A stretch of 64,000 nt of DNA from Spodoptera frugiperda (GCF_023101765.2 NC_064216.1:3190501-3254500); one strand, 5' to 3'; shown: positions 12,938-59,412, counted from the stretch's first letter. Made by a program: numbers and translations. Notes: generated by a model from the letters alone, not told the origin.

Positions 12938-14073
12938 TTTGTCGACTTTGACTAAAACTATATGTTGGACAAAATAATATGCGGAAAGTACGGAAGCTCT
13001 TGTTTATAATGGATTCAAATGTATGAGTACTCAAGTTAATGTCATGTATCTTTGTCTTTAATTAATTACAAATTCTATTTATTTTTATATTTTTGACTGT
13101 CTCTTTACCATTGTCATTTGTCATATTTTGTTTGTCACTGTCATTGTTTCAAAGTTGTCATACATAACTGGGAAGTGCGAAACGTTAACTGTCTCAAAGA
13201 TGGATAACCGGTATCCGCATTTTGAATAAAAACCGATAACTTAAAAATATCCAACATTTTCACACAGTATTTTTTATTGCAAAATTTATACGATATTAAT
13301 TTATGTAATTAAATTAATTTACAATAGGATCCAGTTATTATTATAATATCACTAGTTAAAGCATAAACTAAGGACCTTCAAATCATTGATTGCTTCAAGG
13401 CTACCAGTGACCAGTAAAACAAAATTCCTAGATTTCAGGAAAAATCTAGTGAAAATGAATTGAAAAAGTTATCAAAAAATTATATCGAGTTAAGTTCAAC
13501 TAATGGGATATTCTAAGTGGTTATTCTATTTAAAACTTAATAAAATACAATATCAACACTACGTACCGTGGAAATCAGGCCAGTAGCTGTAGTAGTGTTG
13601 AGATGCCCAATGAATAAACGAATCATAAATTAAGTACCTAATACATTATTTATTGATAACATCAAAATCAATAATTTATCTTACTTTATATACCTATACA
13701 TGTAATAAATGTATAAATCCTTTATGTAGCATATTTTGATAGTAAAGACAAAAATATTACATTAACAAAGTTTAAAGATCAAGCCTTATATTAATTGAAG
13801 GAGGTCTGGTATGGTTGGGCAGAGTGGTTAACTTTTATTTTTCGCTGAACGACAATTATTACCGGGAAAAATAAAAACATGACATGAAAAGTGGAATTTT
13901 AAATTTCATGTTGGCAACCGGTATTTGAAACCTTCATCCTTCCACAAGTGTCAGGTTTACAAAATAAAAGAAATAAACTACATTTTATTGATTGACCTGA
14001 ATAAAGGGAAGTAAAACGTAATAGTTACTGCGCAGATTTTGAAAGGACAACTCACTTGTGATATACGTTCATC
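12938..14073. other. divergent intergenic region between GET1 and GSTCD
   Basis: About 1.1 kb separating two genes read in opposite directions, so it should hold both promoters. It is A+T-rich; I cannot place a TATA box or initiator with confidence, and no coding sequence or defined repeat is visible. Confidence 0.5.
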
Positions 14074-16765
14074 ATGGTTGGGATAACATTTCGGAAGAAA
14101 ACCTATGTCACGGTACACCTGGAAACATACTCGTTTTACAAGGAATATCAGGAAACCCATAAGATGAAGGTGCCAATGGAAACATTTATAGCATTTTGCG
14201 TCTTCAAATATTGCCCCAGCGACTCCATTATTTTAAGGTTCGTTCCAGTAAAGCCAACCCCAGAGCAAGTGAAGGCAGCGGTTATATTATCTGAAGAGAA
14301 TCTCGTTTATATGATAAATGACTATGAGGTACCTTGGCCAGTGGCCATGTGCGTTTACCCAGTTATCATGAACGACGACCTCATAGTGACTGGCCTCTGT
14401 GCGGTGGCCAGACATATTACTGCCTATAGAATATGTGGTCGGATACCAGAGGAACATGAAGAAGGCTTACTCGGTTTCCGCCATAGCTGCCTACAAGCAC
14501 CAAATGAGGTTTCAATCTGGACGAAATTCTGTGAAATAGATATGATAAAGGCTATGCAGGAAATAACCAATGCTGTCGAGTTAAAAGAATTGCCTAAACA
14601 CTTGGTAAGATTTGAACATCACTTGAGGAAGCCTGTCAGAGTGCATAACATATATAAAGTTGCAAGGAATATTAAAAAGGAAAGTTTGAAAGCTGAGCAG
14701 CAAGCTGGGGGAAAATCAACAGATGGTCAGGAGGCTAGTGGGGCTAGTGATCCACAACCAAGTACAAGCAGTGCTCCGCCTGCAAGCAGCAGTGGTAGCC
14801 TGCAATCAGTCAAAGAAGAAGAAACAGTAGAGAAACCAGACAAAGATGAGCAACAGCCCATTGCTGAGCAATCAGTCGTTAATGAGGAGCAAAAAGCTGT
14901 TGCACCATCAGTAGATGCTGAGCTGTCAACTCAAGTGAATAAGGCAGATGTTATAAAACAGGAAGGTGATGTGAATGATCAGCAACAAATAGCTGAACAA
15001 AAGACAAGCACTGAACAACCAGCAAATGCTGGACAACAAGCAAGTACTGAACAACCAGCAAATGCTGGACAACAAGCAAGTACTGAACAACCAGCAAATG
15101 CTGGACAACAAGCAAGTACTGCAAATGCTGACCAACTGTACTGAACAACAGTAAATGGTGGACAACAAGCAAGTACTGAACAACCAGCAAATGCTGAACA
15201 ACTAGCAAGTACTGAACAACCCGAATGCTGACCAACTAGCAAGTACTGAACAACCAGCAAATGCTGGACAACAAGCAAGTACTGAACAACCATCAAATGC
15301 TGAAAAACAAGCAAATACTGGACAACAAGCAAGCACTGAACAACCAGCAAATGCTGAACAACTAGCAAGTACTGAACAACCATCAAATGCTGAAAAACAA
15401 GCAAATACTGGACAACCAGCAAATGCTGAACAACAAGCAAGCGCTGAACAACCAGCAAATGCTGAAAAACAAGCAAATACTAACCAAACTGAGAGTGATA
15501 AGGCAAATTCAGAGAAATCAAATGCTGAGTTACAAGCACTTGCAGATAAACAAACTCCCAAAGAAAGCGGAGAAGGAACTTCAGCTGCACCAAGGACTTC
15601 AAAACCAAGAAAATGGAAATCTCTCAGAAAGAGAGAATGTATAATAGAAAGTACAACAAAAATAGAAGACCTTCAAGTAAGCCATCAATTTGCTGAGGGC
15701 CCGTTCTTGACACTCGCAGATCTTGTACTCCTGCCATCATACCATGTGATAATACACACTATAGGAGAGCAGCGCTTTGAATCTCTACTGCCAACTACAT
15801 ACAAATGGTACAAGAAAGTCATGTCCTTGCAAAAAGTACAGGACACATTTGTCTGTTACATGGACAAGTTTGACATAAAATTGAATACATCGGAAAATAT
15901 ATCTTTGCCGACATCTGAAGATGTTAGCCTGTATAAAACTGATCCTAAGAGGCATAACCCCAGAAAGAGGATTTACACCAGGGAAGAAGATATAGAGGCA
16001 GCTCTAAGTTTCGTAAAAGAAGGTATGGAGTTGCCCATATCTGAGAATAACTATGAACGTGCTTTCGAATGGAAAGATATACCAGAATATGCAAGTCCAT
16101 ATGCAGGCTTTCTACCCGACACAAGAGCCGAAAGGAAATCACAGCAATTAGAAAATTTGGTACTAGCTGTACTCAAAATGGCGACAGATGGAGATGTCAT
16201 TGTAGATTTTTGCTGTGGTGGTGGACATTTGGGTATCCTGCTTGCGTATCTACTGCCACGATGCACTATAATATTTTTGGAGAACAAAGTGCAATCTCTG
16301 GTCACAGCAAGGCAGAGAATACAAAAATTGCGCATCAACAATGTATTTTACTTCCAGTGCAATTTAGATTTCTTTATTGGTGAATTTGACATTGGTGTGG
16401 GGTTACATGCCTGCGGTATTGCTACTGATTTGATCCTGGACAAATGTGTGCAGGCAAAAGCAAAGTTTGTACTCAGTCCTTGCTGCTATGGATCTCTCCA
16501 TTATACAAATAGATTGATATATCCCCGGAGCCAAGCATTCTCCAGTGTACCCATTTTGAAATATTTGTGTTTGGCTCATGCAGCTGACCAAACACATAAG
16601 GAGCATCCACTGGCTGTTAGAGGTGCCAGGTGCATGGGAATCATTGATTCAGACAGGGGTCGCTTGGCGGAAGAAATGGGATACAAAGTGACACTCATGA
16701 AGCTGAAACCTCCCACCTGTACACCAAAGAACGATTTGTTGATAGGAATACCACCAGAGGAATAA
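14074..16765 (+). CDS. GST C-terminal domain-containing protein (GSTCD), frame broken in the repeat
   Basis: Single apparent exon in two reading frames. 14074-15144 carries the N-terminal GST-C-like region (about residues 1-205) and runs into a Q/A/S/T/E-rich repeat that ends at a TGA. The matching downstream frame continues through about 15500-16765 with FLTLADLVLLPS, YKWYKK, then a class I methyltransferase-like core: GDVIVDFCCGGGHLGI, GVGLHACG and LSPCCYG. This order is that of metazoan GSTCD, a protein of uncertain biochemical role. Two defects lie inside the minisatellite: a degenerate unit with TGA at 15142-15144 and a two-base loss near 15220. A 124-nt GT-AG excision (15116-15239) would restore frame, but it has no pyrimidine tract, so an assembly or allelic indel seems likelier. 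AATAAA overlaps the stop codon. Confidence 0.85.
14986..15490 (+). repeat. coding minisatellite, 36-bp unit
   Basis: About 13 units of a 36-bp repeat; the typical translated unit is QQASTEQPANAG. Units vary in length: one lacks 9 bp, one near 15137 is altered by losses totalling 6 bp and creates a stop, and one near 15220 has lost 2 bp. Long open frames on the opposite strand are shadows of the repeat, not genes. Confidence 0.9.
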
Positions 16766-16766
16766 A
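16761..16766 (+). terminator. candidate poly(A) signal overlapping the GSTCD stop
   Basis: The stop codon TAA at 16763-16765 lies within AATAAA. No other + strand hexamer is obvious before the convergent branching-enzyme 3' end, so the GSTCD 3' UTR may be extremely short. Confidence 0.4.
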
Positions 16767-16801
16767 TAATATAAATCAAACAAAGTTTTTTTAACAGATC
16801 A

Positions 16802-16812
16802 TTTATTTTATT
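16802..16812 (-). terminator. candidate poly(A) signals of the branching enzyme gene
   Basis: Two overlapping AATAAA hexamers on the - strand, about 215-225 nt past the branching-enzyme stop. The two convergent genes would thus end within about 40 nt of each other. Confidence 0.45.
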
Positions 16813-17025
16813 AACAGTTTTTAAAAATGTAGAATTAATACCTACTTTAACAATAGCATGTTCTCAACCTCCCCTTATCAAAACTTTCGAAAAATAGCAT
16901 ATTCAATAACACACTTCATGGTCAAACAAAGTTCAACTGATTTTAAAGCATAATCATTGGCATCAAATTGTGATACTTTTATATTAAATATACAAAGTAC
17001 CAAATTTTCAACTTTGTATATGAAC

Positions 17026-31740
<14,715 letters not shown>

Positions 31741-33786
31741 TATATCTGTGTATACTTGCTTATTTGTCAAACCGGTACGTACTGCGCAGGCGCTAAACAA
31801 CCGCGCGAAATGGTATCTCTCGTTTAAATGATAAAATGGATGTTGGATTTTGTTATGAACTGTAGACAAGTTTATAATAATTTAGATAATGGCCGGGTCA
31901 CCGGTGGCACGCCAGACTGTTTCATGAATATCATTTGAGTGTCCACGTTTTAACCATTTATTTACTAAATCACTATCAATTTCATTTAAAAAACATTCTT
32001 TGATGTCGTGATACGTTATCACTGAACTGTATTGAATATAAGTTTTTTATTTGCAGTAAATAAAATGATTAGGTGACTCGACCAATAATGCTTGAAATGA
32101 GCACTCGACTACATAAATTATGGATTTATGTCTACCTTACATTTACGTAGTAACAAACATACCTATGTGTGTGTAGGTACACTCATTTTTAATGAACATA
32201 AGTAAACACTTCATTAGTAATGTATTTACCTATACTACATACACATGTTCATCACCTTAATACAAGTGGTTGCAAGTTAAGTTGTGGGTACTGACAACTA
32301 TTGCTAGGAGTCTAGGGTAGGGTCCGATTTGTGGGTCGTATTAATTTCTAAGATTTTCTAAATTAACACCTCGACATCTACCTACGTATTTTAATTGCGC
32401 CTGAATAAATCTTTAATGTTCAAATTCAATTGTTATTCATGTAGTTACTTTATCAGATATAAAATAGCTGAACAGTTTATTTGATGATGTGTAACTATAT
32501 AAACAACCATTCACTTGACTTTGACTGCACTGTTGGCGCGGTGGCTAGGCAACTGGCTGCAGTGCAACGTGTCGCACGTTCGAATCCCGCACGGAACCAC
32601 TCTTTGTGTGATCCACATCTTGTTGTTCTGGGTCTGGGTGTCATGTGTATGTGAAATTGTATGTTTGTAAACGCACCCACGACATAGGAGAAAATCCTAA
32701 TGCAACATTATTTAAATAGTTATAAAAAAAAACCATATTCAGCCATAATTCTCTATTTTCCAGCCTTCAGTTAACTCATCACATCTGTTTACCTACTTAC
32801 CTATATGAATAGTTGCCTGCACAAGTGCCTCAAAGGTTAATAATGTTATCTCATAGTTATTATCATCAATTTGTATGCAAGTAACTAAAGAAGCTATGAT
32901 AAAGCGTGAAATAGTCAAGTCAATAGAATGTTTTTGTTTACTATGCACCTATTGATAAGCAAAGTCATGGGCCAAGTCTTTGTGAGACTGTGTACTGATA
33001 AGAATATTATAGTAATTGCTGATTTAATTATTTTATTATTCTAGTTCCGTCTGTGCAAAAAGTGAGAGCATGTTTGGATATGCATCGGACCCAATATGGA
33101 ACCTTGGGGTATGCCTTCTTTGTTTGGTTGGTAACATCATCAATTTTGTTGTTTTCCTAGGTCACTTTTTTTACTATTTGAACAGTTATAAAAAGGTACT
33201 ATTTTATTAGCATTATTATTTTTATTGCTTTAGGATGTTTTCCTGTGTTGTGGTTTTGTTTGTATTAATTGTTTAGTAAAGATTGAATTGTTTATTGTTA
33301 CTTACCATCCAAACTAGACTAGCAATTATGACTAGTACTCAAAGGATATTACTAAGTTTATAAGCTATTTTACAAAACCTTGGTGTATTGTCTTATGGAA
33401 GAACTTTATACACCGGATTGAATTTTGAGAATGATTCAGCAGATGATTAAATAAATATTAAATTGATCATATTCAATACAAAGCACTTAATTATTTATAA
33501 ATGTATTGTATTTATGATTTCCAAAAAATGTTGAATTTTCAGTAGCAACTATTGAAAATTAAGTAATGTAAGAGTAAGAAAAGTATTGTTTATGTAATAG
33601 AAATTTCCTCAGATATGTACATCTTCTATAAACTATTCAAAGAATAAATAAGAATGAAGAACTAAACTACTAATTATAATATAACTACTTGTAATAAAAT
33701 ATACATAACATGAGAGAAAACTATACAATATACTATTTAGTCTACAGAGAAATAATACAAGGCAATTAGACAACACATTAATAGGA
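31741..33786. other. intergenic region upstream of the branching enzyme
   Basis: Should contain the branching-enzyme promoter and 5' UTR. Apart from the SINE at 32528-32706 I see no gene or defined element. The last part reaches the mL41 poly(A) signal. Confidence 0.5.
32528..32706 (+). mobile_element. tRNA-derived SINE, family A
   Basis: Begins with a pol III A-box-like GGCGCGGTGGCTAGGCAACT and a B-box GTTCGAATCCCGC, then CTTTGTGTGATCCACA and a GTATGTTTGTAAACGCACCC tail. Two inverted copies lie at 40219-40385 and 58745-58895. It is a SINE, not a tRNA gene: no cloverleaf with an anticodon arm fits. Confidence 0.8.
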
Positions 33787-33792
33787 TTTATT
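33787..33792 (-). terminator. candidate poly(A) signal of mL41
   Basis: AATAAA on the - strand about 49 nt past the mL41 stop codon. Confidence 0.5.
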
Positions 33793-33840
33793 TAATAACC
33801 TTATCTATTTAAAGCTAGACTACACAAGTACTACAATGTT

Positions 33841-34329
33841 TCAGAATATATCTGAGCCAGTTCTCTTAGCTCTGCGGACAGCTTCGTCAGGCTGTAGTTT
33901 CTCATCCTCTGACGGCTCGAGGGGGAATCCTTCTTCATCTAGCTTCCCTTGTTTGAAATCTGTGACTATCTTCTTACTGTACACAGCGTCAAACAGTTGT
34001 TGGGGAGTGAACTCGCTCTGGATAACGTCTGCAGCTTTGTACGATACGTATGGCTTCAAATCGAAATCTTTCAAGTCAGGCACGATCAGTTCGGGTATCA
34101 TTTCAGGTACGGTGACAAAGCGGCCGTCCAAATAGTACCCTGTATCGCGAACTCCTCGCTTATCAATGTCCAAATACCTGTTTTCAGTTTGCTGCTGCAA
34201 ACGATGTAATCGTGAACCCCTCTTGTTGGGAATCACGAATTTTCTGAAATTTCTCTTGCCTTCCCTAGGAGCCGATAAGGAGATGCTCCTTTTTGCTACA
34301 AAATTTATTAAATTTGTTACTTTAGACAT
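33841..34329 (-). CDS. mRpL41: mitochondrial large ribosomal subunit protein mL41
   Basis: Intronless frame of 162 codons. mL41 is a metazoan-specific protein of the mitochondrial 39S subunit. The first 40 or so residues are basic and lack acidic residues apart from one, fitting a mitochondrial targeting sequence (MSKVTNLINFVAKRSISLS). The family core follows: DKRGVRDTGYYLDGRFV, PEMIPELIVPDLKDFDLKPY, VSYKAADVIQSEFT, and the C-terminal EPSEDEKL and KRTGSDIF also found in the fly protein. The ATG chosen is the first in frame and opens the targeting sequence. It lies on the same strand as, and between, NAD kinase and the branching enzyme. Confidence 0.95.
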   Translation of the reverse strand: MSKVTNLINFVAKRSISLSAPREGKRNFRKFVIPNKRGSRLHRLQQQTENRYLDIDKRGVRDTGYYLDGRFVTVPEMIPELIVPDLKDFDLKPYVSYKAADVIQSEFTPQQLFDAVYSKKIVTDFKQGKLDEEGFPLEPSEDEKLQPDEAVRRAKRTGSDIF

Positions 34330-36518
34330 TTTATTTCAGTAATTATTATTTGTTGTATTACGATATTCGAATTGTTTTTAGGTTATATTTACGTCAAAAT
34401 AATAATTTAGATAGTAATGACATTTAGATTTTTTTACAGTTTGACATTTCAGTGAAGTTGTTGAACCGGTAATACCCGTAAGAAAGTGACGGTTTTTACC
34501 AGTCAAGTCGTATCTTATATACTCTTTTTGTAAAATAAAAATATCTGTTTTCCCTTTTTGTACACTTGTTAATTGGCTATTTATTGTTCTCTTTCAGTAC
34601 ACATTTCTGATCTTAATTCTTCTCTTCCTAATTATATTTTCTGACTGAATATGTATTCATAATTATGTAATCTATTCCAGAAACCACAGTTCACCATTCT
34701 ATATTGTGGTTTCTGGCCTAGCTCTCTGTTTATTTTATGGTATGCAACCTAAGCGAATAAAACCAGAAATAAACAAAAATTACAGACCATTTGCATTAAA
34801 TGTAAAGTTGTTAGAATACACTTCCATATAAGAAAGCGGTACATTATGTACGTACATTACACATCCTTACATAATTTGAATAATTAATAAATAACTATTT
34901 TGATTAAAATGAGTTTTTTTTTTATCTGCTCATCACCTAAACGGGCATTTAACTGTAATATCTGTTATATAAAAAAAAACTTTTTTCTGTTCGTTTAATA
35001 CGACTTCCGGTTAGTACGACGTAATGTCACCGGTCCCTTGGTAGTCGTTATAACCGGATTCTATATACATAATAATTAATCTTTTATTATACTCGTGGAA
35101 CACCAATACAAGTACATACATCCAGAAAACAAAAAATGTTTATTTATGACTTTTATTGCATCGTGAACAAAATTGCCATTACCCAATAAATAATATTACA
35201 GTAAAAAAAGCTTAAACATAAAATCAGGTAAAAGTACACATAGCAGAGCAGTAGGGCAGCGATGAAGAAGTCTGAGCTTAGGTCCACAGATACAAAATTA
35301 AAAAAATGGAAAATTAGCCGGTTTTTATCAAGCAATGGCGCAAATGTAAGCACTTTGAAAGTATAGCTGCCAATAATTACTACTAACAACCAAGGAACTT
35401 GATAACTGTGATGTCACATTCGATAAAATATCGCGATTTATTTTGTACACATTATTAATCAATCCCTATAAATACAAGAACAGCTTGAAAGTAGAAAATC
35501 TATTACTAGGTATCTACGTTTTGTGCTCACCGTTGAACACTATACCTAAAGACAGGGATGCCCAACCTTTTGTCTCTATTTATTATAATACACACGATGC
35601 AAAGGAAAATACCTACTATGAAACGTTTTTCAGAGTATATGGGTAATTCAAATGTTATAGATGGCCTCAAGCCAAATAAAAAAGGTTGAACATCACTGTT
35701 AGAGGGTGAAACTAATCGTTATTCGTTATAACCATCTCAACTCTACATCTAGCAGAATTATTAATATAATGGGGTTTATCTAGTCTGTTCCACCCTTCAT
35801 AATAATTTACTTGGCACTGTTATATTGCAGATAGCACCTTCACACCTTTACAGTTGTTCACCAATAAACAGAAAGACACGATAATGTACAAATGAGATTG
35901 TAAAATATTCGCAACAAAAATCTGGAACCACTTTTAGCAAAATTTCATTTGAGAAATCGATTTGAGCAGTCCATCAAATAATAATCGGTAATAAAAAAAA
36001 ATACAGAAAACCGAACATACCCGAGAAAGACATAACACTTTACTTTTTTATTGTCCAAGGGAATGTCAAAAAACAACGTTTAATCGATATCAGTATCACA
36101 TAGTTGGCTGAAACTACATTTCCAGCCACATCGAAATATCGTTATTCGCACTCATAATAGCTATTATTATCAAAACACTTATTTCACATCAACAATTTCG
36201 TTGTTTATAAACGTTAAAAACTTACTTTTTAGAACGAGTGAATACATTTTTTTTGTCAAGGTTTCAATTTAGACGTTTAAAAACTTAGTCTAAACTTGCC
36301 TTTAAAAGATTAGGAAATTATACTATATATAATCGAGTGTCCTAATCGATACTCGATACCTAAATAAAACGTTACTCATGAAACGTCATATTCGCACACA
36401 CACACACGTACCACAATTGGCATTTCGCTTACAGACGATTAAAAAAAGTTCTTTGCTCAAAGTACGCCTATACCCTGGGAGGAAAACACTCAGAACTCTT
36501 TGCTTAGACTATCGTCGG
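34330..36518. other. intergenic region between mL41 and the NAD kinase 3' end
   Basis: Holds the mL41 promoter region and the NAD kinase 3' UTR (a candidate - strand AATAAA is at 36047-36052). Short frames only. A MITE is listed at 35551-35700. Confidence 0.45.
35551..35700. mobile_element. hAT-like MITE
   Basis: Left end CAGGGATGCCCAACCTTTTG and right end AAAAAGGTTGAACATCACTG form imperfect inverted repeats about 150 bp apart; CAGGGATG-type ends are typical of hAT elements. No target duplication is clear. Confidence 0.6.
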
Positions 36519-55322
<18,804 letters not shown>

Positions 55323-57800
55323 AGAACACTACACCATTAAATAAAAACACTACATCTTACATCTTCAGTATCAACAGAAACATTATTGCAACTAATACTA
55401 CAATATTTTCATTACACACAAAGATTCCACTGTATTAAGACATTGTTTGTAAGTTGAAATGTTAAATATTGTCGCGTGGTGGGGCGCGAAGAGGCGCGTG
55501 CGTTGCTAGCGACTGACGCTGCGCAGGAGTCCACGCGCAGGCTTTGCTCGTCCCAAGTGACAGTTCTGACCTTGGCGTGTTCGCGCGATTATCGTCAGCG
55601 TCGGTTCACGAACCGTTCTTATAAACCTGATCTTATCACTCGGAAGCGACCGTGTGTCCGAGTTCATTCGCGTTGCAAACGATGGAAGGTTAATGATTAC
55701 TAATGCACGTTAGCTACTGTTCTGCCACTGTTTCAAAATTCGCATATCTAATCACATGTATCATGGCGGCCTGTCAGCTTAATATACACGGAAAAGAGTC
55801 AAGAGGTTTGTTCAAGTTTGAACACAAATCTGACCAATCAAATGTTTATCGCGATATGTACCTACGAACCATAGAATGACTTGAAGTTTTTAAGCAAACA
55901 ATATCGAGTGGCAGTCTACGGCCTCGAAAGTTAGTTTACGTGCCTTTTACTTAAAATGCATTTATTTTATTACAGCTACGTACCGTAAATTAAGATCTAA
56001 AAGAGAATGTCGGTAATTATGTTCGTTTCACTAATCCGCTGTTGGAATTTACGACTGTCTAACTACTGAGTGCAAATCTACATTTGATTGGAGAAATTGT
56101 TCGATATATGAAACTGGTATTTAGCATATTGTTCGTCGAGATCGAATGAATCAGCATTGTTAATCTGTGTCGGGTTGACATTGACCGATATACCTGCACG
56201 ACTGACCATTTGCTGACCGAGTTCGTGAGTTGACCCGTGCCGCATAAAAAAAAAACTAGAATTTTTTCGTCAACGACATTGTAAATTACTTGGGGACATA
56301 ATAAATTATGTACGAAGAAGGTATTTTAATTACAATCTGCAATAACAACATACAGACATGACATGATAGCAACAAAAAAAGCAAAACATAGGTGAGGTAA
56401 CAAATTATCTTGTACATGAAGTAAAAAATGCTATAATGAGATAAAAACACATAATAATGAATACGGTTTTGGACTAGCATGTGATCTATGCATGGCCAAA
56501 CATTGTGACGCTAGTGCCAGTGGCGGCCCATGTTTATGCAAAAAACAAACGCAAGAAAGAATATAGAAATATGACGTCAGTGCGGTCTTTCAGAGTCTAT
56601 AGAGGAGATAAATAAGAGGGTTAAAGTATTTAGGTTATGGAAATAATTTTCCTGGCCAATAACACTACGGCCAAGGCTGTTATGAGCCGGTAGACTCGTA
56701 TTAGGTGTCAACACGGCAACATTGACCGACATAGAGCATCGCGCGACGTTACGACTAGTTTCATCATCAAAATACCTCACGTTAATGATCGTAATGGCAA
56801 GAGAGGGGTGCCCCAACTTACGTCATAAGAGAAAACATCACACGACAATATTTTCGAAATTTTGACTACCTACGACAAAAAACTTTCAACTTTTCTGAAA
56901 AGAAAATTGCTTTTGACAGAGTAATTTTGAGAATGGTTCGAATAACTGTGTGTATACTATTAGTCTTGTCCAGTAGAAAGTGAAGTAAATGCATAAAATT
57001 GCAGCTAACTTATCATTTTACATTTTAGCTCGGTCTCCTAACAAGCACTATTTCTTTTGTAAGTCGTTGCTTACAAATGCAGGCAATTTTTTTAAGAAAA
57101 CTTTCTTCACAACACTGTTTTTGCAGATTGTTAAATGACTAAGTTCCGTTCCATTCTGCCATTTTATTCACTACTATCATCAACAATAGCTCGTGTCAAA
57201 CCACTGATAGACTGTGGGCTTCCTATAAGCAGTGGTTTGCCTTAGTCGGCAATATTTAAACGTAAACGTAAAGTTGAGCATTTTGTTTGTTTGAATAATT
57301 AACAAGTCCATAAAAACATTACACAGATAATTTTCAAACCGTTCAAGTCACAAAACTCACAATAGTTATGAAAAATCCCGTAAGTTTCATTATGTATTGC
57401 CAATGGAGAATCCTATGAGTTATGTCATGACATGGCATTTAATAGAAGGAAAGATTCTTACAATAAAGGATTTCCCAAAGAAGGAAAAAGAAAAATACCA
57501 CAGAAGCCCATAATTGAAAATATTTACGTACATATTTGGTTTCCAATAAGTACTTTTATTATCACCACGCACCCATTCTTCTACAGCGAAGTAAACAATA
57601 ACATTTTTAATTTATGAGATATCTAAAATCGTAAGACAATTAAGAAAAACGGTTATTTCAAACCCCAGTAGGGGCGAGGTCGTGGTGTCCGACCCACGTG
57701 CCGTTATCTCTCCGATGACTTAGCTACAAGAACATGAGGTCATATAAATGGATGCTGTTGTAGATAACACAATCAATCTGTACGCTTTGTTTAGATTTAG
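55323..57800. other. region upstream of NAD kinase
   Basis: Should contain the promoter of the NAD kinase transcript starting in exon 55322-55237. 55470-55690 is markedly G+C-richer than the surroundings and may be the core promoter or a non-coding first exon. No coding gene is recognised. Confidence 0.4.
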
Positions 57801-58164
57801 AGTGCTTTTCCACCAGATGTTACTCTTTAGATTTACGCTGTTGCCTTTGGCTTCCACCAATCATATTTATTGGTACACATAGATTAGCACTGGTGGAAAC
57901 GGGTTCAACTAAGATATGTTTTTATATGAAATATACATGCTATGGTAGCGTGGAATGAATGGTTTCTTTACTATTTATACATCGCATACTCGACCTGCGA
58001 ATCTTTCTCGTGCAGCTACTTTGCGGTGGCACATCTTCATAGCACATCTTACTTGCACCATTACATAACTTAGTATCAGTGGAAACGGTCACGTAGTTTC
58101 ACAGCTTAGCTATACCATTATCGCAGCATAGCTACATAGCACATCTCTGGTGGAAAAGCACCCT
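57801..58164. mobile_element. MITE with GTGCTTTTCCACCAGA ends
   Basis: The left end AGTGCTTTTCCACCAGATGT and right end ACATCTCTGGTGGAAAAGCA are inverted repeats 364 bp apart. Interior blocks such as TTAGCACTGGTGGAAACGG and ATCAGTGGAAACGG repeat the end motif. Non-coding. Confidence 0.75.
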
Positions 58165-58744
58165 TTATGTTGCCTATTTAATAAGACTTTGTTGCTTTAA
58201 GGAGTTTTTAACTAACACTTCATTGTGGATAAGTTGAGACGTTAAAATCATTTGATTTAGACGCAAAATAAGAGCATTAAAAGCATGACTTTAATTTTGC
58301 TACTAATATCAAGATTTGTCTGATAAAACAACAATCACATGTAGACAATCTTATCGTAAACAGTATAGTTAAATATAACAGTGATACAAACATGTAGTGA
58401 TGATATACTCTCATTTCTTATTACCACTATAAGAAAACGATATTTACTTTATATATTTAAATGACATTTATAAGTTAAAGCGAAAGTTTAAATGTAAACA
58501 GTGATATCGTAACCGACCTTTGGATGCACAAAACATTGATAATTCTCACAACATTACGAGTACAATATATAAAATGTCAAAGTTTGTATGCATGTTTATT
58601 ATTAATTCCACGTAAAAACTATTGAACAACTTAAGGCTTAAAATTTGGCATACTGATAGACCATATTATGAGTATAAGCTAGGAAGTAGCAGGTAAACAT
58701 TTTTTCCTATAAAAAAAACTTTGCACTTGGATTTTTTCCTGTGT

Positions 58745-58895
58745 CGTAGGTGCGTTTACAAATATATAGGTTCGAATACACTTGATACCCAGTGCCGAAA
58801 CAACAACTTGTGGATCTCACAAAGAGTTGCTCCGTGCGGGAATCGCACGATCCACGGCAGCCAGTTGCCCAGCCACCGCGACAACCATGCAGTCA
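58745..58895 (-). mobile_element. tRNA-derived SINE, family A, inverted
   Basis: GTGGATCTCACAAAGAGTTG, CTCCGTGCGGGAATCG and GGCAGCCAGTTGCCCAGCCA match the family at 32528 in reverse. Confidence 0.75.
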
Positions 58896-59038
58896 AACAT
58901 TAGCATAGACTTTAACTTCACCATTTCAATCACTGATATTCAATGTTATTTTCGCACTAAAAATACTATAAAATTATCAAATAACGTTACATAACGGTAG
59001 ATTTTTAATCAGCGCATAACCAGTTACTAGTTAATAAA

Positions 59039-59323
59039 TTAACCCGTATCGACATTACAGTGTAAATTGACACTACTTATACAAGAGTAAAAAGACCGGA
59101 ATTTGGTCCTATGGTACGCCGATACGGTGTTGGGCGCAGTCCTAACTTTCACTTTCAACAGCGGTGACATGACAGCGTCATCGAATCGGCACCTCTTATA
59201 AAACAATGATCGATTCAGTAGGAAGTAATTATGAGGAAGAACTGTTATAAGAATGGAAGCTAGAGACTGCTGGAACGTTGGCTTCTCCTTTGGGATTAGA
59301 GTTAGTCGTTTCATTTTATACAC
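59039..59323 (-). other. unrecognised open frame, 94 codons
   Basis: Opens MYKMKRLTLIPKEKP, rich in basic residues; the four-residue start MYKM happens to equal that of NAD kinase exon 1. No domain, no clear donor in the right phase. Could be an alternative NAD kinase leader or chance; chance is favoured. Confidence 0.15.
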
Positions 59324-59412
59324 ACATAATACATAGACATAATTAAATAAGATTTAGGCAAGCAGTAGCAAGAATCAGTTTCATGTCAAAAAGAACGTGT
59401 CTATTCACTTTT

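Noticed and set aside
15116..15239. A 124-nt intron in GSTCD that would restore the frame
   Set aside because: GT and AG are present and the length fits, but there is no pyrimidine tract and both sites lie within identical repeat units; kept only as a remote option.
14926..15561. Several long - strand open frames rich in Val, Leu, Cys and Ser opposite GSTCD
   Set aside because: They are the antisense and out-of-frame readings of the 36-bp minisatellite; no start, domain or splice context.
32528..32600. tRNA gene
   Set aside because: A- and B-box-like blocks are present, but no cloverleaf with an anticodon stem forms and the tail matches a dispersed SINE with two other copies here.
55476..55703. 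+ strand 75-codon frame in G+C-rich DNA
   Set aside because: Probably reflects the G+C-rich promoter area of NAD kinase; no recognisable protein.
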